DNA from: Planctomycetota bacterium
GTDB lineage: Bacteria; Planctomycetota; Phycisphaerae; SM23-33
Assembly (NCBI GenBank): GCA_022705325.1
Contig: JAKJER010000003.1
Span: 62,001-126,000 of the forward strand
DNA: 64,000 nt
Reading direction: 5' to 3'
In this document: positions 1 through 8,598 of the stretch, piece by piece
How the letters are laid out: every line of letters starts with the position of its first letter
Position numbering within the stretch: the first letter of the stretch is position 1
Translations under genes and position numbers: made by a program
The notes under the pieces: model-generated
Told to the model about the DNA's origin: nothing
The model's database searches: none
The model's input: only the letters and a program-made list of their open reading frames with translations

Positions 1-1416
1 CAGATGCGGCTTCTTGTTGATGTACACGATGACTTCGATGTTGTCGCGGTTCATCGGCAAGACCCGGGCCTCGATCAGGGCCGCCTTTCCGACAGTCAGG
101 ACCGATGGCACATAACGCCGGGAGCTGCCCCCGTAGTAGTAGCCGGAACTCTCTTCATAGATGTAGTCCTTGTTGCTGGATTCCACGTTGAGGATGACGG
201 CGGCGTAGCGGTCGGCCGAGACGGGCAAGAGCAACTCGACGCGAGGCGGACTGTAGCTGTTCCGCAACCGGCTCGCACTGATCTCCAACTGGAGATCATA
301 TGCGCCCTTGGGCAAGGCCGGAAACGACAGGTTTGGGGCTCCAACGGACATGGTATCGGCGCAGGAGACCTGTCCGCCCTTGAGCGTCCAACGGCCCTCC
401 CCGTCGCGTTTGGGGTTGATGTCCTTGATCAGGTCGATCCACGGGTCGAGCGACTCGGCCTGCTTCTCCAACTCCTCTCCGATCGCCTTGGCGGTCATGT
501 CCGCCTTCATTCGCGTGGCGTCGACCTCCTTGTGCTTGTCCAGGTAGAGGTCGTAGTAGCGCTTGGCCCGACGGAGCATGTTGGGACGGGCGGTCTGCGA
601 GGCCGACTCCGCCAGCGAGCGGTACCAGTCGGCCAGTTCCAGGCAGGCGGTGTCGGCCAGGGTCTGGTCGTCCTTCTGGACCAGGGGCAGGTAGGTTCGG
701 TAGCGCTCGTCGCAGTCACGGGTGAGGACGGTGGTTCCCTGCTCGGGATCGTCCAGGTCCACGACGTACAACTGAAGCAGCCGCAGGCGGTTGGCCTCGT
801 CGGTGGGCTCCTCCTTGAGCTTCTCCTTGAGCACGGCCGCCTGGCGGGCTGCGCGGTCCATCTCCGTCAGGGTCCGAATGCGATAGGTCACGAACCCTCG
901 TCGCGAGGAGTTGGGCCCGAAGGCCATCGCCTGCCGCATCAGCTTCAGCGCTTCCTCGTACTGGCGGTCCAGGACCTTAGCCTCGCCCTGCTCCATCGCC
1001 CATTCCACCATTTGTTGGCCGATCTCGCTCTTCTCGGCTCCCCGGGCCATGTTGTACTGGCGGGTCCGCACGGTCAGCAACTTCTCGAACGCCGACGGCG
1101 GCGCGTCGGGCAGGTCCTTCAGCCGCCGGGCCGCCTGGTAGGCTGTCTCGAACCCCTTGGGGTGTTTCATGCCCAGCGCGTAGGAGTTTTCCAGCAGCAG
1201 GACCACCAGCCGCCCCTGTTCCTTGGACTGGCTGGCGGTCTTGAGCAGGCGCTCGGCCAGATCCAGGTCATCGTCGGTTTCCCGGCTTTGCGTGACCCGC
1301 GCGATCTCCGGGCCGAACACGGATTTGAACGTATCTTCCGCCTGGTCCCCCCACGCCACGGCGACCGAAAGGACCAGCGGAGCCATCAGCGCAAACAGAG
1401 CCCGACGCATGCTCAT
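1..1416 (-). CDS. Secreted helical-repeat protein, 3' end beyond window
   Basis: The reverse strand is open for 472 codons from ATG at 1416 to the window edge, so the C-terminus is missing. GGGGAG lies about 6 nt before the start. The N-terminus is a short signal peptide (MSMRRALFALMAPLVLSVAV). Residues of about 30-270 are charged and helical, resembling TPR-like solenoids. From about residue 340 the sequence becomes beta-rich, like a concanavalin-A or DUF1080-like fold. The stretch LLENSYALGMKHPKGFETA matches LCDKAYEHGIKHPGGYETA in the protein at 53623-55272, so the two are paralogues. Function is unknown. A periplasmic or surface scaffold is an inference from the signal peptide and the fold types. 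The forward strand over the same bases is also open, but its composition is that of an antisense shadow. Confidence 0.75.
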   Translation of the reverse strand, partial: MSMRRALFALMAPLVLSVAVAWGDQAEDTFKSVFGPEIARVTQSRETDDDLDLAERLLKTASQSKEQGRLVVLLLENSYALGMKHPKGFETAYQAARRLKDLPDAPPSAFEKLLTVRTRQYNMARGAEKSEIGQQMVEWAMEQGEAKVLDRQYEEALKLMRQAMAFGPNSSRRGFVTYRIRTLTEMDRAARQAAVLKEKLKEEPTDEANRLRLLQLYVVDLDDPEQGTTVLTRDCDERYRTYLPLVQKDDQTLADTACLELADWYRSLAESASQTARPNMLRRAKRYYDLYLDKHKEVDATRMKADMTAKAIGEELEKQAESLDPWIDLIKDINPKRDGEGRWTLKGGQVSCADTMSVGAPNLSFPALPKGAYDLQLEISASRLRNSYSPPRVELLLPVSADRYAAVILNVESSNKDYIYEESSGYYYGGSSRRYVPSVLTVGKAALIEARVLPMNRDNIEVIVYINKKPHL

Positions 1417-1549
1417 GTGAATCTCCCCAGAGGCTGATTGTAGGTATCTGTTCTGTTCCGGCGACCGCTCCACGGCAGCCGCCCCCAGACAAGACACTCA
1501 CGATTCTACCTTGTTGCACCCGCCCCGCAAGAAAAAACGCGGACTCCGG

Positions 1550-1577
1550 TTGCATGGACCGTCGCGTCGACTATTAT
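1550..1577 (+). promoter_or_regulatory. Candidate sigma70 promoter for the oxidoreductase at 1670
   Basis: TTGCAT (1550-1555) and TATTAT (1572-1577) are separated by 16 bp, about 90 bp before the GTG at 1670. Both boxes are near consensus in otherwise GC-rich DNA. Assigned by eye only. Confidence 0.45.
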
Positions 1578-1669
1578 AAGCCCTGAAAGGAGCCCACGGA
1601 CCCGACCCACAGGGAAGCCCTGCCGTGGGCGTTGGATCCGAGTTTGAGTTTTTCGCAAAGGAGCCGCAC

Positions 1670-2866
1670 GTGAGCAAGAAGACCCAATCGAAGAAGCTTC
1701 GCTTCGGCGTCGTCGGGATGGGATTCATCGGCCGCATCCATGCCAAGGCGATCGTCGCCGGGCGGGAAACCACCCTGGGCGCGGTGGCCGACGCCTTCGC
1801 CCCGTCTGCCCGCAAGGCCGGAGAGGAATTCAACGTCCCGCCGTTCAGCGACCCGCAAAGGATGTTCGAGTCGGGGCTGATCGACGCGGTGATCATCGCC
1901 ACGCCGCACTACCTGCACCCGCCGCTGACCATCCGCGCCGCGCGCTGCGGGCTGCACGTCCTGTGCGAGAAGCCGATGGCGGTGACGATCGGCGCGGCCC
2001 GGGCCATGGTGGACGAGTGCCGCAAGCGGAAGGTCGCCCTGGGCTCGATGCTCCAGATGCGCACCCGCGGGATCATGCGGAAGATGAAACGGCTCGTCGA
2101 CAGCGGCAGCCTGGGGCGGATCCTGCGGGTGTCGATGATCTGCACCAACTGGTACCGCACGCAGGCCTACTACGACAGCGGCACGTGGCGCGGAACGTGG
2201 GAGGGCGAAGGCGGCGGGATCCTGCTCAACCAGGCCCCCCACAACCTCGACCTGTTCCAGTGGATCGGCGGGATGCCCAAGGCCGTCTCCGCCATCACCA
2301 CCACCCGCGTGCACAAGATCGAGGTCGAGAACACCGCCAACCTCATCTTCGACTACGGCAACGGATGCATGGGCTCGTTCTACGCCACCACCGCCGAACT
2401 GCCCGGACAGGACCAGTTCCTTATCGCCGGCGACAAGGCTACCCTGCTGGCCGAGGGCAAGAGCCTGCGGATGGCCCGGCTCAGCCGCCCGCTGTCCAAG
2501 CACGCCTTCGAGTGCAAGGAGGCGGTGGCCGACAACGTCGTGCCGCCCTCGTGCACCTGGAGCGACGTGGAGTACAAGGAGATTTGCAGCGACAACCGGG
2601 CCGAGACGATCCGCGCCTTCGCCGCGCACGTGCTGCACGGCAAGGAGATGGTCGCCAGCGGCGCCGACGGGCTGGCTGAATTGGAGATTTCCAACGCGGC
2701 GTACGTGTCGGCCGACCAGGGCAGGCGGATCGACCTGCCCGTGGACGCGGTCGTGGTGGACAAGCTCCTGGATCGCCTGGCCCGTTCCAGCGCCAGGAAG
2801 ATGGACCCCGCCAAGAGCCTCCGCCGCCAGGCAGCCAAGGACCTCAAGAAGCTGCTGCGCTCCTAG
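1670..2866 (+). CDS. Gfo/Idh/MocA family oxidoreductase
   Basis: NAD(P)-dependent oxidoreductase of the sugar/inositol dehydrogenase superfamily, 398 aa. The N-terminal Rossmann motif is GVVGMGFIGRIHAKAI, and CEKPM is the family's EKP motif carrying the catalytic lysine. The C-terminal half has the usual mixed beta-sheet sequence, including an EGGGILLNQAPHNLD segment with the family's conserved histidine. I chose GTG at 1670 because AAAGGAG sits 6 nt upstream. An in-frame GTG at 1625 would add 15 residues with no ribosome site. There is no signal peptide, so it is cytoplasmic, unlike the Tat-exported relative at 40610-42019. The substrate cannot be read from sequence; a sugar or sugar-derived polyol is typical. 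It stands alone, with its own promoter candidate. Confidence 0.88.
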   Translation: MSKKTQSKKLRFGVVGMGFIGRIHAKAIVAGRETTLGAVADAFAPSARKAGEEFNVPPFSDPQRMFESGLIDAVIIATPHYLHPPLTIRAARCGLHVLCEKPMAVTIGAARAMVDECRKRKVALGSMLQMRTRGIMRKMKRLVDSGSLGRILRVSMICTNWYRTQAYYDSGTWRGTWEGEGGGILLNQAPHNLDLFQWIGGMPKAVSAITTTRVHKIEVENTANLIFDYGNGCMGSFYATTAELPGQDQFLIAGDKATLLAEGKSLRMARLSRPLSKHAFECKEAVADNVVPPSCTWSDVEYKEICSDNRAETIRAFAAHVLHGKEMVASGADGLAELEISNAAYVSADQGRRIDLPVDAVVVDKLLDRLARSSARKMDPAKSLRRQAAKDLKKLLRS

Positions 2867-3024
2867 CCTGCTCGCGAACAAGACGGACGGGACGGTCCGG
2901 TGGACATGCCTGGGTGGAATTGAGCGGCAGGCCGGCCGTCTGCGCACGGAAGACGGCCGAGGCCTGCCACGTCAACACGGAGACCCGCCGGCAGCACTCC
3001 TTGCCGGAGGACAAACAAAGAGGA

Positions 3025-3756
3025 TCACGCCTGCACGGACCGACGCCGGCGACGCCGGCTGATCAGACCGATCGCCCCGACGGCCAGGATGGCCATCGAG
3101 GTCGGCTCGGGAACGTTGTTGGTCTCGATCAAGGAAATCGAGTAGTCGCCGGCGACCACGCCGTTGACCCGGAATGCCAGGCTCCCGACGTTCGTGAAGT
3201 CTACGCCGGCGAAGTCGGAGTAGTTGAAGACCAACTGCCCCGGCCCCGACGTCGGCTTGTTTACCGTCACGGTACCGGTTCCGCCGTTGGTCACCATCAG
3301 GTCCACGCTGGCGACGTGGTCGGCGCTTTCGAAAGTGAAGAAGATCGCGTCCGACAGGCCGCCGTTAGTCAGGTCGCCCACTGCCGTGCCGCCGGCATTG
3401 ACCCCGTACTCGATCAACCACATGCCCTGCGCACCGTCGTTCGCGCTCAGGCTCAGGATGTGGTCCACCGGCGCTCCGAGTGGATCGAAAATGGTCGTGG
3501 TAACTGTCTGGGTCCCGGGCAAGACGTTGGCCGTGGTCGTCTTCCGGACGCCGCCGATCACGTTGGCTGGCGACAGCCCAGCCTCGATGACAGTCGTCGG
3601 GTTCGCATCCGGAGGAACGTAGACCCCGCCCCCGCCAAGACCGGGTATTGGATCTGTCCGAAGATGGAACTCTTCGAAGTTGTCGATGATGATTGTCGCC
3701 GAGGCCGACCCGGCAACCAAGACCAGACAGAGAAATGCGGCAAAAAGACCTTTCAT
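3025..3756 (-). CDS. PEP-CTERM sorting-domain protein A
   Basis: Exported protein of 243 aa. The signal peptide MKGLFAAFLCLVLVAGSASA is followed by a beta-rich domain starting TIIIDNFEEF. The C-terminus has the full PEP-CTERM tripartite anchor: VPEP, a hydrophobic helix (about 15 residues), then a run of six arginines. In this family exosortase cleaves near the VPEP motif and attaches or releases the protein at the cell surface; no exosortase gene lies in this window. ATG at 3756 was chosen because TTGGAGGGC sits 7 nt upstream; an in-frame ATG farther upstream would add a non-signal leader. It is a clear paralogue of the protein at 4851-5519, sharing NVIGGVR, LSLSAN, GAQG, VNKPT and GDYSISL. 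The two genes are divergent. Confidence 0.88.
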   Translation of the reverse strand: MKGLFAAFLCLVLVAGSASATIIIDNFEEFHLRTDPIPGLGGGGVYVPPDANPTTVIEAGLSPANVIGGVRKTTTANVLPGTQTVTTTIFDPLGAPVDHILSLSANDGAQGMWLIEYGVNAGGTAVGDLTNGGLSDAIFFTFESADHVASVDLMVTNGGTGTVTVNKPTSGPGQLVFNYSDFAGVDFTNVGSLAFRVNGVVAGDYSISLIETNNVPEPTSMAILAVGAIGLISRRRRRRSVQA

Positions 3757-3821
3757 TGCAAGCCCTCCAAACAGGTTGTCCCGTCCTCGTCCTCCAAGGA
3801 GCATGTGCAGCAACTTAATCC

Positions 3822-3850
3822 ATAATAAAACGCGGCAAGAAAGCTGTCAA
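3822..3850 (-). promoter_or_regulatory. Near-consensus sigma70 promoter for PEP-CTERM gene A
   Basis: On the reverse strand TTGACA (3850-3845) and TATTAT (3827-3822) are separated by exactly 17 bp. This places a start near 3815 and gives a leader of about 60 nt before ATG at 3756. The match is unusually good for GC-rich DNA. Confidence 0.7.
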
Positions 3851-4755
3851 GGTAGAAAATGAGGAGAATCACCTATCAAATCCGGGGATACATTCAAAGC
3901 GGTCCGGCTATGGCCCGCAGCCCTGTTCCTGCCAGCAGGCATGAATCTGCGGCTTGGGCGGCACACCACGTTCCGACGTGGGCCCGGGGCCCCTTGTCTC
4001 ACCGCTCATCCCCTTTCCGCCCCTTCAGCCTGATTCAGAGAGGTTGGCCAAACGGTCACGGACACTGACTTGTCCCTGACGCTGCCATGCGCAGAAATCC
4101 CCGTGCCGAGACAACCCGGTGCCGCGGCCTCGCCAATTGACCTGTACAATAACAGGCAGGATTGTCGTGGTCATCGCCCCGACGGGTGACCGACGCGTGA
4201 CCGCAAGCCATCCGCCTTCGTACGCTTCCAGGACTGAAGGATGCCCTGCGGACGGGGCCCTGCCGCGTCGATGACTGCAACAATCAGCGGCCCCACGTGG
4301 CCGTCCAGTACATCATGCCAAACGACAGCCCCGGGCGGCCAGATCGAGATGAGCCTGGCCTGCCCAGGCGCCTAGCTCACCCCCGCACAAGATGCACGCC
4401 AGAACACGCAGCAACGCGAGAGGACCGCCCGCCTGCCGGCTGCGCCCACTGCGGCGGCGATGCCGACATGAGCCGCAGGGCATCGAGTTTAACCGGTGGC
4501 GGCCCCCACGCACAGGACTGTCCGACCCGCCGACGAGAGAAACGGACACAGCCTCCACCCGCACCGATGCAACCGGTCCAACATGATCGATCAGGATTCT
4601 GACTGGAGGCGGTGCGAGAACGCGATGTCGCACGAGTTCTGCGTGGAACGCAATGGACCAGCCATCAAGAGGACTCGTATCATATTGTGCGGAAGATGGT
4701 TACAAGACGACGATTCCCGCAGAAGAAAGGCGAAGAAAAAAACCGATTATCTATA
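3851..4755. other. Gene-free interval between the two PEP-CTERM paralogues
   Basis: About 0.9 kb between the two divergent promoters. Short open frames occur on both strands, but none has a convincing ribosome site, a recognisable domain or codon use like the neighbouring genes. Their translations are rich in R, P, H and T, as expected of random frames in GC-rich DNA. The DNA becomes AT-richer from about 4690 toward the promoter at 4756. No hairpin with a T-run, tRNA or clear repeat was seen. It could hold an RNA gene that I cannot recognise by eye. Confidence 0.5.
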
Positions 4756-4784
4756 TTGACAGATTCCAGGATTGGCCCTAACAT
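4756..4784 (+). promoter_or_regulatory. Near-consensus sigma70 promoter for PEP-CTERM gene B
   Basis: TTGACA (4756-4761), a 17-bp spacer and TAACAT (4779-4784) lie in a locally AT-rich patch, about 66 nt before ATG 4851. The arrangement mirrors the promoter of the divergent paralogue (perfect -35, 17-bp spacer). Confidence 0.7.
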
Positions 4785-4850
4785 TACCTGTGTAGGCTTC
4801 AAGTCGAATTGCGTCTATCGAACTGAAAAGGATAAAGAGAGGAGATCACG

Positions 4851-5519
4851 ATGAACAGGGCCGTTATGATTTTGGGTGTTGTGCTCGCTGTCGCGGGAAT
4901 GTCTTCCGCTGCTACCTTGGTCATTGACAATTTTGAGCAGGGGTTGGCTGGCCCTGCCGGATTGGCTGGCGCGGGCATTTCCGTGAATGACCCTCCGGGG
5001 CCACCTTCACCGTTGGTGGTGACGGTCACGGAAAGTGGATTGTCACCCACGAACGTGATTGGCGGCGTCCGTCGGACCACAATGATTGATCTGATTGAGA
5101 ATAGCCAGACAGTCAGCGCCAACCTCTACGACCCCCCCGGTCTTCCCGCTGACAACCATCTGAGCCTGAGCGCCAACACCGGCGCCCAGGGGCAGTGGCT
5201 CCTGGAGTACGGCAAGGCAGCGGGCTCGACTTCGTATCCGTTCGACCTGACTGCTGCCGGTGGCGCCGACGCGATCGTGTTTACCTTCGAGACCGGTGAC
5301 CACAGCGCTTCCGTGGACATGTGGGCCAGTGACGGCACCAACAGTGCCGGGCCGGTGAACAAGCCGACCCCCGGTGGGAATAGCACCCTGACCTTCCTGT
5401 TCAGCGAGTTCCCCGGCGTGGATTTCAGCAGCATCGAGGACCTGAGCTTCCGGATCAACGGCGTGCTCGAGGGCGACTACTCGATCAGTCTGCTCGAGAC
5501 CCGTTATCACGACGACTAG
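4851..5519 (+). CDS. PEP-CTERM protein B, stopped by TAG before its anchor
   Basis: Exported 222-aa paralogue of the protein at 3025-3756. The signal peptide MNRAVMILGVVLAVAGMSSA is followed by TLVIDNFEQG and the same beta-rich domain (NVIGGVR, LSLSAN, GAQG, VNKPT, GDYSISLLET). GAGGAG lies 8 nt before the ATG. The frame ends RYHDD-TAG, and the very next in-frame codons encode VPEP, a hydrophobic helix and five arginines before a second TAG at 5598-5600. In the paralogue the corresponding sequence runs from ET through NN straight into VPEP. So the anchor is intact but separated from the body by one amber codon. Possible explanations are a C-to-T nonsense change (CAG to TAG), amber readthrough, or a sequencing error. 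Without readthrough the protein would be released rather than sorted. Confidence 0.85.
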   Translation: MNRAVMILGVVLAVAGMSSAATLVIDNFEQGLAGPAGLAGAGISVNDPPGPPSPLVVTVTESGLSPTNVIGGVRRTTMIDLIENSQTVSANLYDPPGLPADNHLSLSANTGAQGQWLLEYGKAAGSTSYPFDLTAAGGADAIVFTFETGDHSASVDMWASDGTNSAGPVNKPTPGGNSTLTFLFSEFPGVDFSSIEDLSFRINGVLEGDYSISLLETRYHDD

Positions 5520-5600
5520 GTTCCCGAGCCGGTTACGATGGCTGCCCTCATGATGAGCATCGGCGGTCTGGGCGGGTACATCCGTCGCCGTCGTCGCTAG
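5520..5600 (+). other. Detached in-frame PEP-CTERM anchor downstream of amber codon
   Basis: Twenty-six codons plus TAG in the same frame as the gene at 4851. They read VPEP, then VTMAALMMSIGGLGGYI, then RRRRR. This is a complete PEP-CTERM module with no ribosome site or sensible start of its own, so it can only be made by reading through the TAG at 5517-5519 or in an unmutated allele. Confidence 0.85.
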
Positions 5601-5631
5601 ACCTCGGCGAGGCTTGTTTGAGTCTTCTCGC

Positions 5632-5663
5632 GGCGGCCCCCTTGCGGGGTCGCCGCTTTTTTT
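5632..5663 (+). terminator. Rho-independent terminator after PEP-CTERM gene B
   Basis: GGCGGCCCC, the short loop CTTGC and GGGGTCGCCGC form a GC-rich stem with a small bulge, followed directly by seven T (5657-5663). It lies 32 nt after the second TAG (5600). This fits a transcript that originally included the anchor codons. Confidence 0.8.
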
Positions 5664-5725
5664 CTGTCGTTGAACCCAGCGGTGGAAACTGCGGAATTTC
5701 GGTTCCATTCCGCCGCCGTCGCCTG

Positions 5726-5731
5726 TATAAT
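5726..5731 (+). promoter_or_regulatory. Candidate -10 element for fba
   Basis: A perfect TATAAT about 87 nt before the aldolase ATG. The -35 region is weak (TTCCAT at 17 bp). It is supported mainly by the rarity of TATAAT in this GC-rich DNA and its place just after a terminator. Confidence 0.45.
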
Positions 5732-5817
5732 CCCCCGCCGCTGGACGGGACCGGGTGCTTTCCCCGGATAGATCCCTCGTAGACCCCCAGACAACCTGAG
5801 CACAGACGGAGACCCAA

Positions 5818-6840
5818 ATGCCACTGGTACCCATGCGAATCCTGCTGGACCACGCCGCCGAGAACGGCTACGGCGTGGCCGCCCTCAACGTCAACAACAT
5901 GGAGCAGATCCAGGCCATCATGGAAGCCGCCCAGGAGACCGACTCCCCGGTGATCATCCAGGCCAGCCGGGGGGCTCGCAAGTACACCAACGACGCGTAC
6001 CTTCGCCACCTGATGCTGGCGGCCGCCGAACTGTACCCCAGCATCCCCATCGCCATGCACCAGGACCACGGCAACAGCCCGGCCACCTGCAAGAGCGCCA
6101 TCGAGCAGGGCTTCACCAGCGTGATGATGGACGGCTCGCTGAGCGAAGACGGCAAGCTGCCCAGCACGTACGACTACAACGTGAAGGTCACCCGCGAGGT
6201 GGTCCAGTCGGCCCACGCGGTCGGCGTGAGCGTCGAGGGCGAGATCGGCGCCCTGGGCGGCATCGAGGACGGGCACGGCGCGGGCCTGAGCGAGGAAGAG
6301 GCCCAGGAGCACCTGACCGACCCGATCCAGGCCGAGCAGTTCGTCAAGGACACCGGCGTGGACGCCCTGGCGGTGGCCATCGGCACCAGCCACGGGGCCT
6401 ACAAGTTCAAGAAGAAGCCCACCGGCGACGTGCTGAAGATGTCGCTGATCGAAGAGATCCACCGCCGCCTGCCCAACACCCACCTGGTCATGCACGGCAG
6501 CAGCAGCGTGCCCCAGGAACTCCAGGACCTCATCAACAAGTACGGCGGGAAGATGAACCCCACCTTCGGCGTGCCCGTCGAGGAGATCCAGCGAGGCATC
6601 AAGCACGGCGTCCGCAAGATCAACGTCGACACCGACAACCGCATGGCCATCACCGGCGCCATCCGAAAGGTCTTCTGCGAGAAGCCCGAGAAGTTCGACC
6701 CCCGCGACTACCTCGGCCCGGCCCGCGAGATGATGAAGGGCGTCTGCCGCGAACGCATGATCGCCTTCGGGCAGGCCGGCAACGCCGGGAAGATCAAGCC
6801 CGTCTCCTGCAAGGAGATGGTCGCGTACTACCAGAAGTAG
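5818..6840 (+). CDS. fba: Class II fructose-bisphosphate aldolase
   Basis: Zinc-dependent aldolase that interconverts fructose-1,6-bisphosphate with glyceraldehyde-3-phosphate and dihydroxyacetone phosphate in glycolysis, gluconeogenesis or the pentose/Calvin-type routes. Length is 340 aa, as in the long class II forms. The N-terminus [19 protein letters not shown] is characteristic. AMHQDHG (about residue 80) holds a conserved zinc-site histidine and the catalytic aspartate. EGEIGALGG, a histidine in GTSHGAYK, and VMHGSSSVP contribute further metal and phosphate contacts. NVDTDNR near residue 275 is the phosphate-binding loop. The start follows GGAGACCCAA. It is cytoplasmic and monocistronic, with a terminator upstream and an inverted repeat downstream. 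It is the one clear central-metabolism gene in the first half of the window. Confidence 0.95.
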   Translation: MPLVPMRILLDHAAENGYGVAALNVNNMEQIQAIMEAAQETDSPVIIQASRGARKYTNDAYLRHLMLAAAELYPSIPIAMHQDHGNSPATCKSAIEQGFTSVMMDGSLSEDGKLPSTYDYNVKVTREVVQSAHAVGVSVEGEIGALGGIEDGHGAGLSEEEAQEHLTDPIQAEQFVKDTGVDALAVAIGTSHGAYKFKKKPTGDVLKMSLIEEIHRRLPNTHLVMHGSSSVPQELQDLINKYGGKMNPTFGVPVEEIQRGIKHGVRKINVDTDNRMAITGAIRKVFCEKPEKFDPRDYLGPAREMMKGVCRERMIAFGQAGNAGKIKPVSCKEMVAYYQK

Positions 6841-6870
6841 CTTTCCGCTGTCCGTTTTCAGTTCACGACT

Positions 6871-6941
6871 TGGGAGCTGTGAGAGCCGTGAGAGCGATGG
6901 GAAGAACACCCCCATTGTCCCCAGGGCTTTCACAGCTCCCA
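6871..6941. repeat. Inverted repeat between convergent genes
   Basis: TGGGAGCTGTGAGAGC (6871-6886) and GCTTTCACAGCTCCCA (6926-6941) are inverted copies with one mismatch and a 39-nt spacer. They lie between the convergent fba and propeller genes. No T-run follows, so this may be a processing or mRNA-end structure, or a small dispersed repeat. Confidence 0.5.
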
Positions 6942-6988
6942 TTCTGTTACAGACAGGCTACTGGCGACTGGCTGCCGGCTGCTGAAGA

Positions 6989-8461
6989 CTACTCTCGCAC
7001 GTCCAGGCAGATCATCCGCTTCAGGTCGCGAAGGATCAGTCGCCCGTCCACCAGGACCATCGGCCCCCACGCGTCGGGGCCTTCGAGCACCTTGGCCTGG
7101 GCCAGGACTTTCATCCCGGCCGGGCTGATCTGGGCCAGGCTCAGCAGCCCGTCGTCCTTGAGGGCGAAGATGAGGTCGCCGGCCACCAGGTACGGGCCCA
7201 GCCCGTACTGGTGGGCCACCCCGCTGGTCCACAGGACCTTGCCTTCCAGGTCCATGCAGGCCAACTGCTGCGAGATGGGCCCGCCCTTGGCCAACACCGA
7301 CAGCAGCCGCCCGCTCAGCCCGCCCTGCGAGGCAAGCAGGATCGGCGTCTGCTGCTCAGAGCAGAACTCGCGGGCCTCCAGCTTGAACAGTGGCTTGGCC
7401 ATCCACCGCTCGCCCTCGCGGGCGACCTTCAGCATCATGCTGCCGGCGTTGTAGCCGCCGGTCAGGAAGATCCGCCCGCCGCCCACGTGGATCGGGGTGG
7501 GTACATTGGCGATGTTGATCTTCCACTGGTCCGTTTCCCACAGCAGCCGCCCGTCGTCGGCCGACACCCCCACCACCCCCCGGCTGGCGGCGTAGACGTA
7601 CTGCTTGACGCCGTCGATCTCCACCGGCACGACCGACGTGTGGGTCATCTTCCAGTCGCGCGGATTGGGCGTCTTCCACAGCACCTTGCCGTCGGCTAGG
7701 TTCACCGCCATCAGCAGCGCCGACGGACCGCCCGGGGCCAGGATCAGCCGATCCCCGTCGATCAGCGGGCATTGGCCCGCGTACCACTGCGGCACGGTCG
7801 TGCCGTGCTCGATCACCAGGTCGATGCCCCAGACGAACTTGCCCGTGTCGGCCTCCAGGCACAGCACGTGGCACTTGGGGCCCAGGCTCACGACGTAGCG
7901 CCCGCCCAGGGCGGGCACCGTCCGCGACATGCCGTGGTTGCGGAGCACCTTGACCGGATACGAATACCGCCAGATTTCCCGCCCGTCGGCGAGCGAGAGG
8001 CACCGCATGGCGTCGCTGAGGTTCTCGCGGTCGTAGTCCAGCACCCAGAGCCGCCCGTCGCGGACGACCGGCCCGGCGTGCCCCTCGCCCATCTCGACCT
8101 CCCACAGGCGCTTGGGCCCGTCGCTCGGCCAGGTCCGCGCCAGCGGTGGCTGGCTGGGGGCGATGTTCGTGCGGTCCGGGCCGCGGAAGTGCGGCCAGAC
8201 GCCGGCGATCCCCTCGGCCGGCTTGCCCTCCCCGACCACCAGCTTGCCCCACTCCGCGCGCCCCGCGCCGGGGCCGCGCGTGGGGCGGTCGCGCTGAATC
8301 GTCGCCCCGTCCGAGCCCGGCTCGCGGAGACTCAGCCCGACGGCCCAGCTCGAATCGGTCATGACCCAGACGCCCGCGGCCAGCAGCGCCGCCAGCGCCA
8401 CGCCCGCCGGGACGAAAACCAGCAAGTTGTCGCGAGTGCTCGGTTCCATTTCGTTCAGCAT
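6989..8461 (-). CDS. Membrane-anchored PQQ-like beta-propeller protein
   Basis: 490 aa. The N-terminus is short and cytoplasmic, followed by one strong membrane helix (LLVFVPAGVALAALLAAGVWV) that probably anchors the protein to the outside of the membrane. The rest holds repeated propeller strands of the PQQ/BamB type, each with a Gly-rich turn, such as WHFRGPDRTN-like WPHFRGPDRTNIAPS, LWVLDYDRENL, RYVVSLG, LILAPGG, YVYAASRGVVGVSADDGRLLW and DLIFALKDDGLL. The Trp-x-x-x-Arg-Gly opening is common in planctomycete PQQ-repeat proteins. No quinoprotein dehydrogenase catalytic residues could be confirmed, so a structural or binding role is as likely as redox activity. Start choice between 8461 and 8449 is uncertain. 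It is divergent from the gene at 8599. Confidence 0.8.
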   Translation of the reverse strand: MLNEMEPSTRDNLLVFVPAGVALAALLAAGVWVMTDSSWAVGLSLREPGSDGATIQRDRPTRGPGAGRAEWGKLVVGEGKPAEGIAGVWPHFRGPDRTNIAPSQPPLARTWPSDGPKRLWEVEMGEGHAGPVVRDGRLWVLDYDRENLSDAMRCLSLADGREIWRYSYPVKVLRNHGMSRTVPALGGRYVVSLGPKCHVLCLEADTGKFVWGIDLVIEHGTTVPQWYAGQCPLIDGDRLILAPGGPSALLMAVNLADGKVLWKTPNPRDWKMTHTSVVPVEIDGVKQYVYAASRGVVGVSADDGRLLWETDQWKINIANVPTPIHVGGGRIFLTGGYNAGSMMLKVAREGERWMAKPLFKLEAREFCSEQQTPILLASQGGLSGRLLSVLAKGGPISQQLACMDLEGKVLWTSGVAHQYGLGPYLVAGDLIFALKDDGLLSLAQISPAGMKVLAQAKVLEGPDAWGPMVLVDGRLILRDLKRMICLDVRE

Positions 8462-8598
8462 ACCAAACGCGGCCGGGCCGACGCGAATTGCTTTGCCCCC
8501 CTGAGGGGCCTGCAGGGCCAACCGAAGACTCAGGATAACTCCTTGGAAAAGGCGACAAGGAGCGTCATACTGTGCATCCGCCCCATTCGGAGACACAA

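Noticed and set aside
4..1437. 477-codon forward open frame over the first gene
   Set aside because: Its translation is dominated by V, L, H, Q, G and D and has no domain; the reverse frame has a signal peptide, ribosome site and a paralogue.
3859..4633. Small open frames in the gap between PEP-CTERM genes
   Set aside because: No ribosome sites, no domains, and arginine/proline-rich composition typical of random frames.
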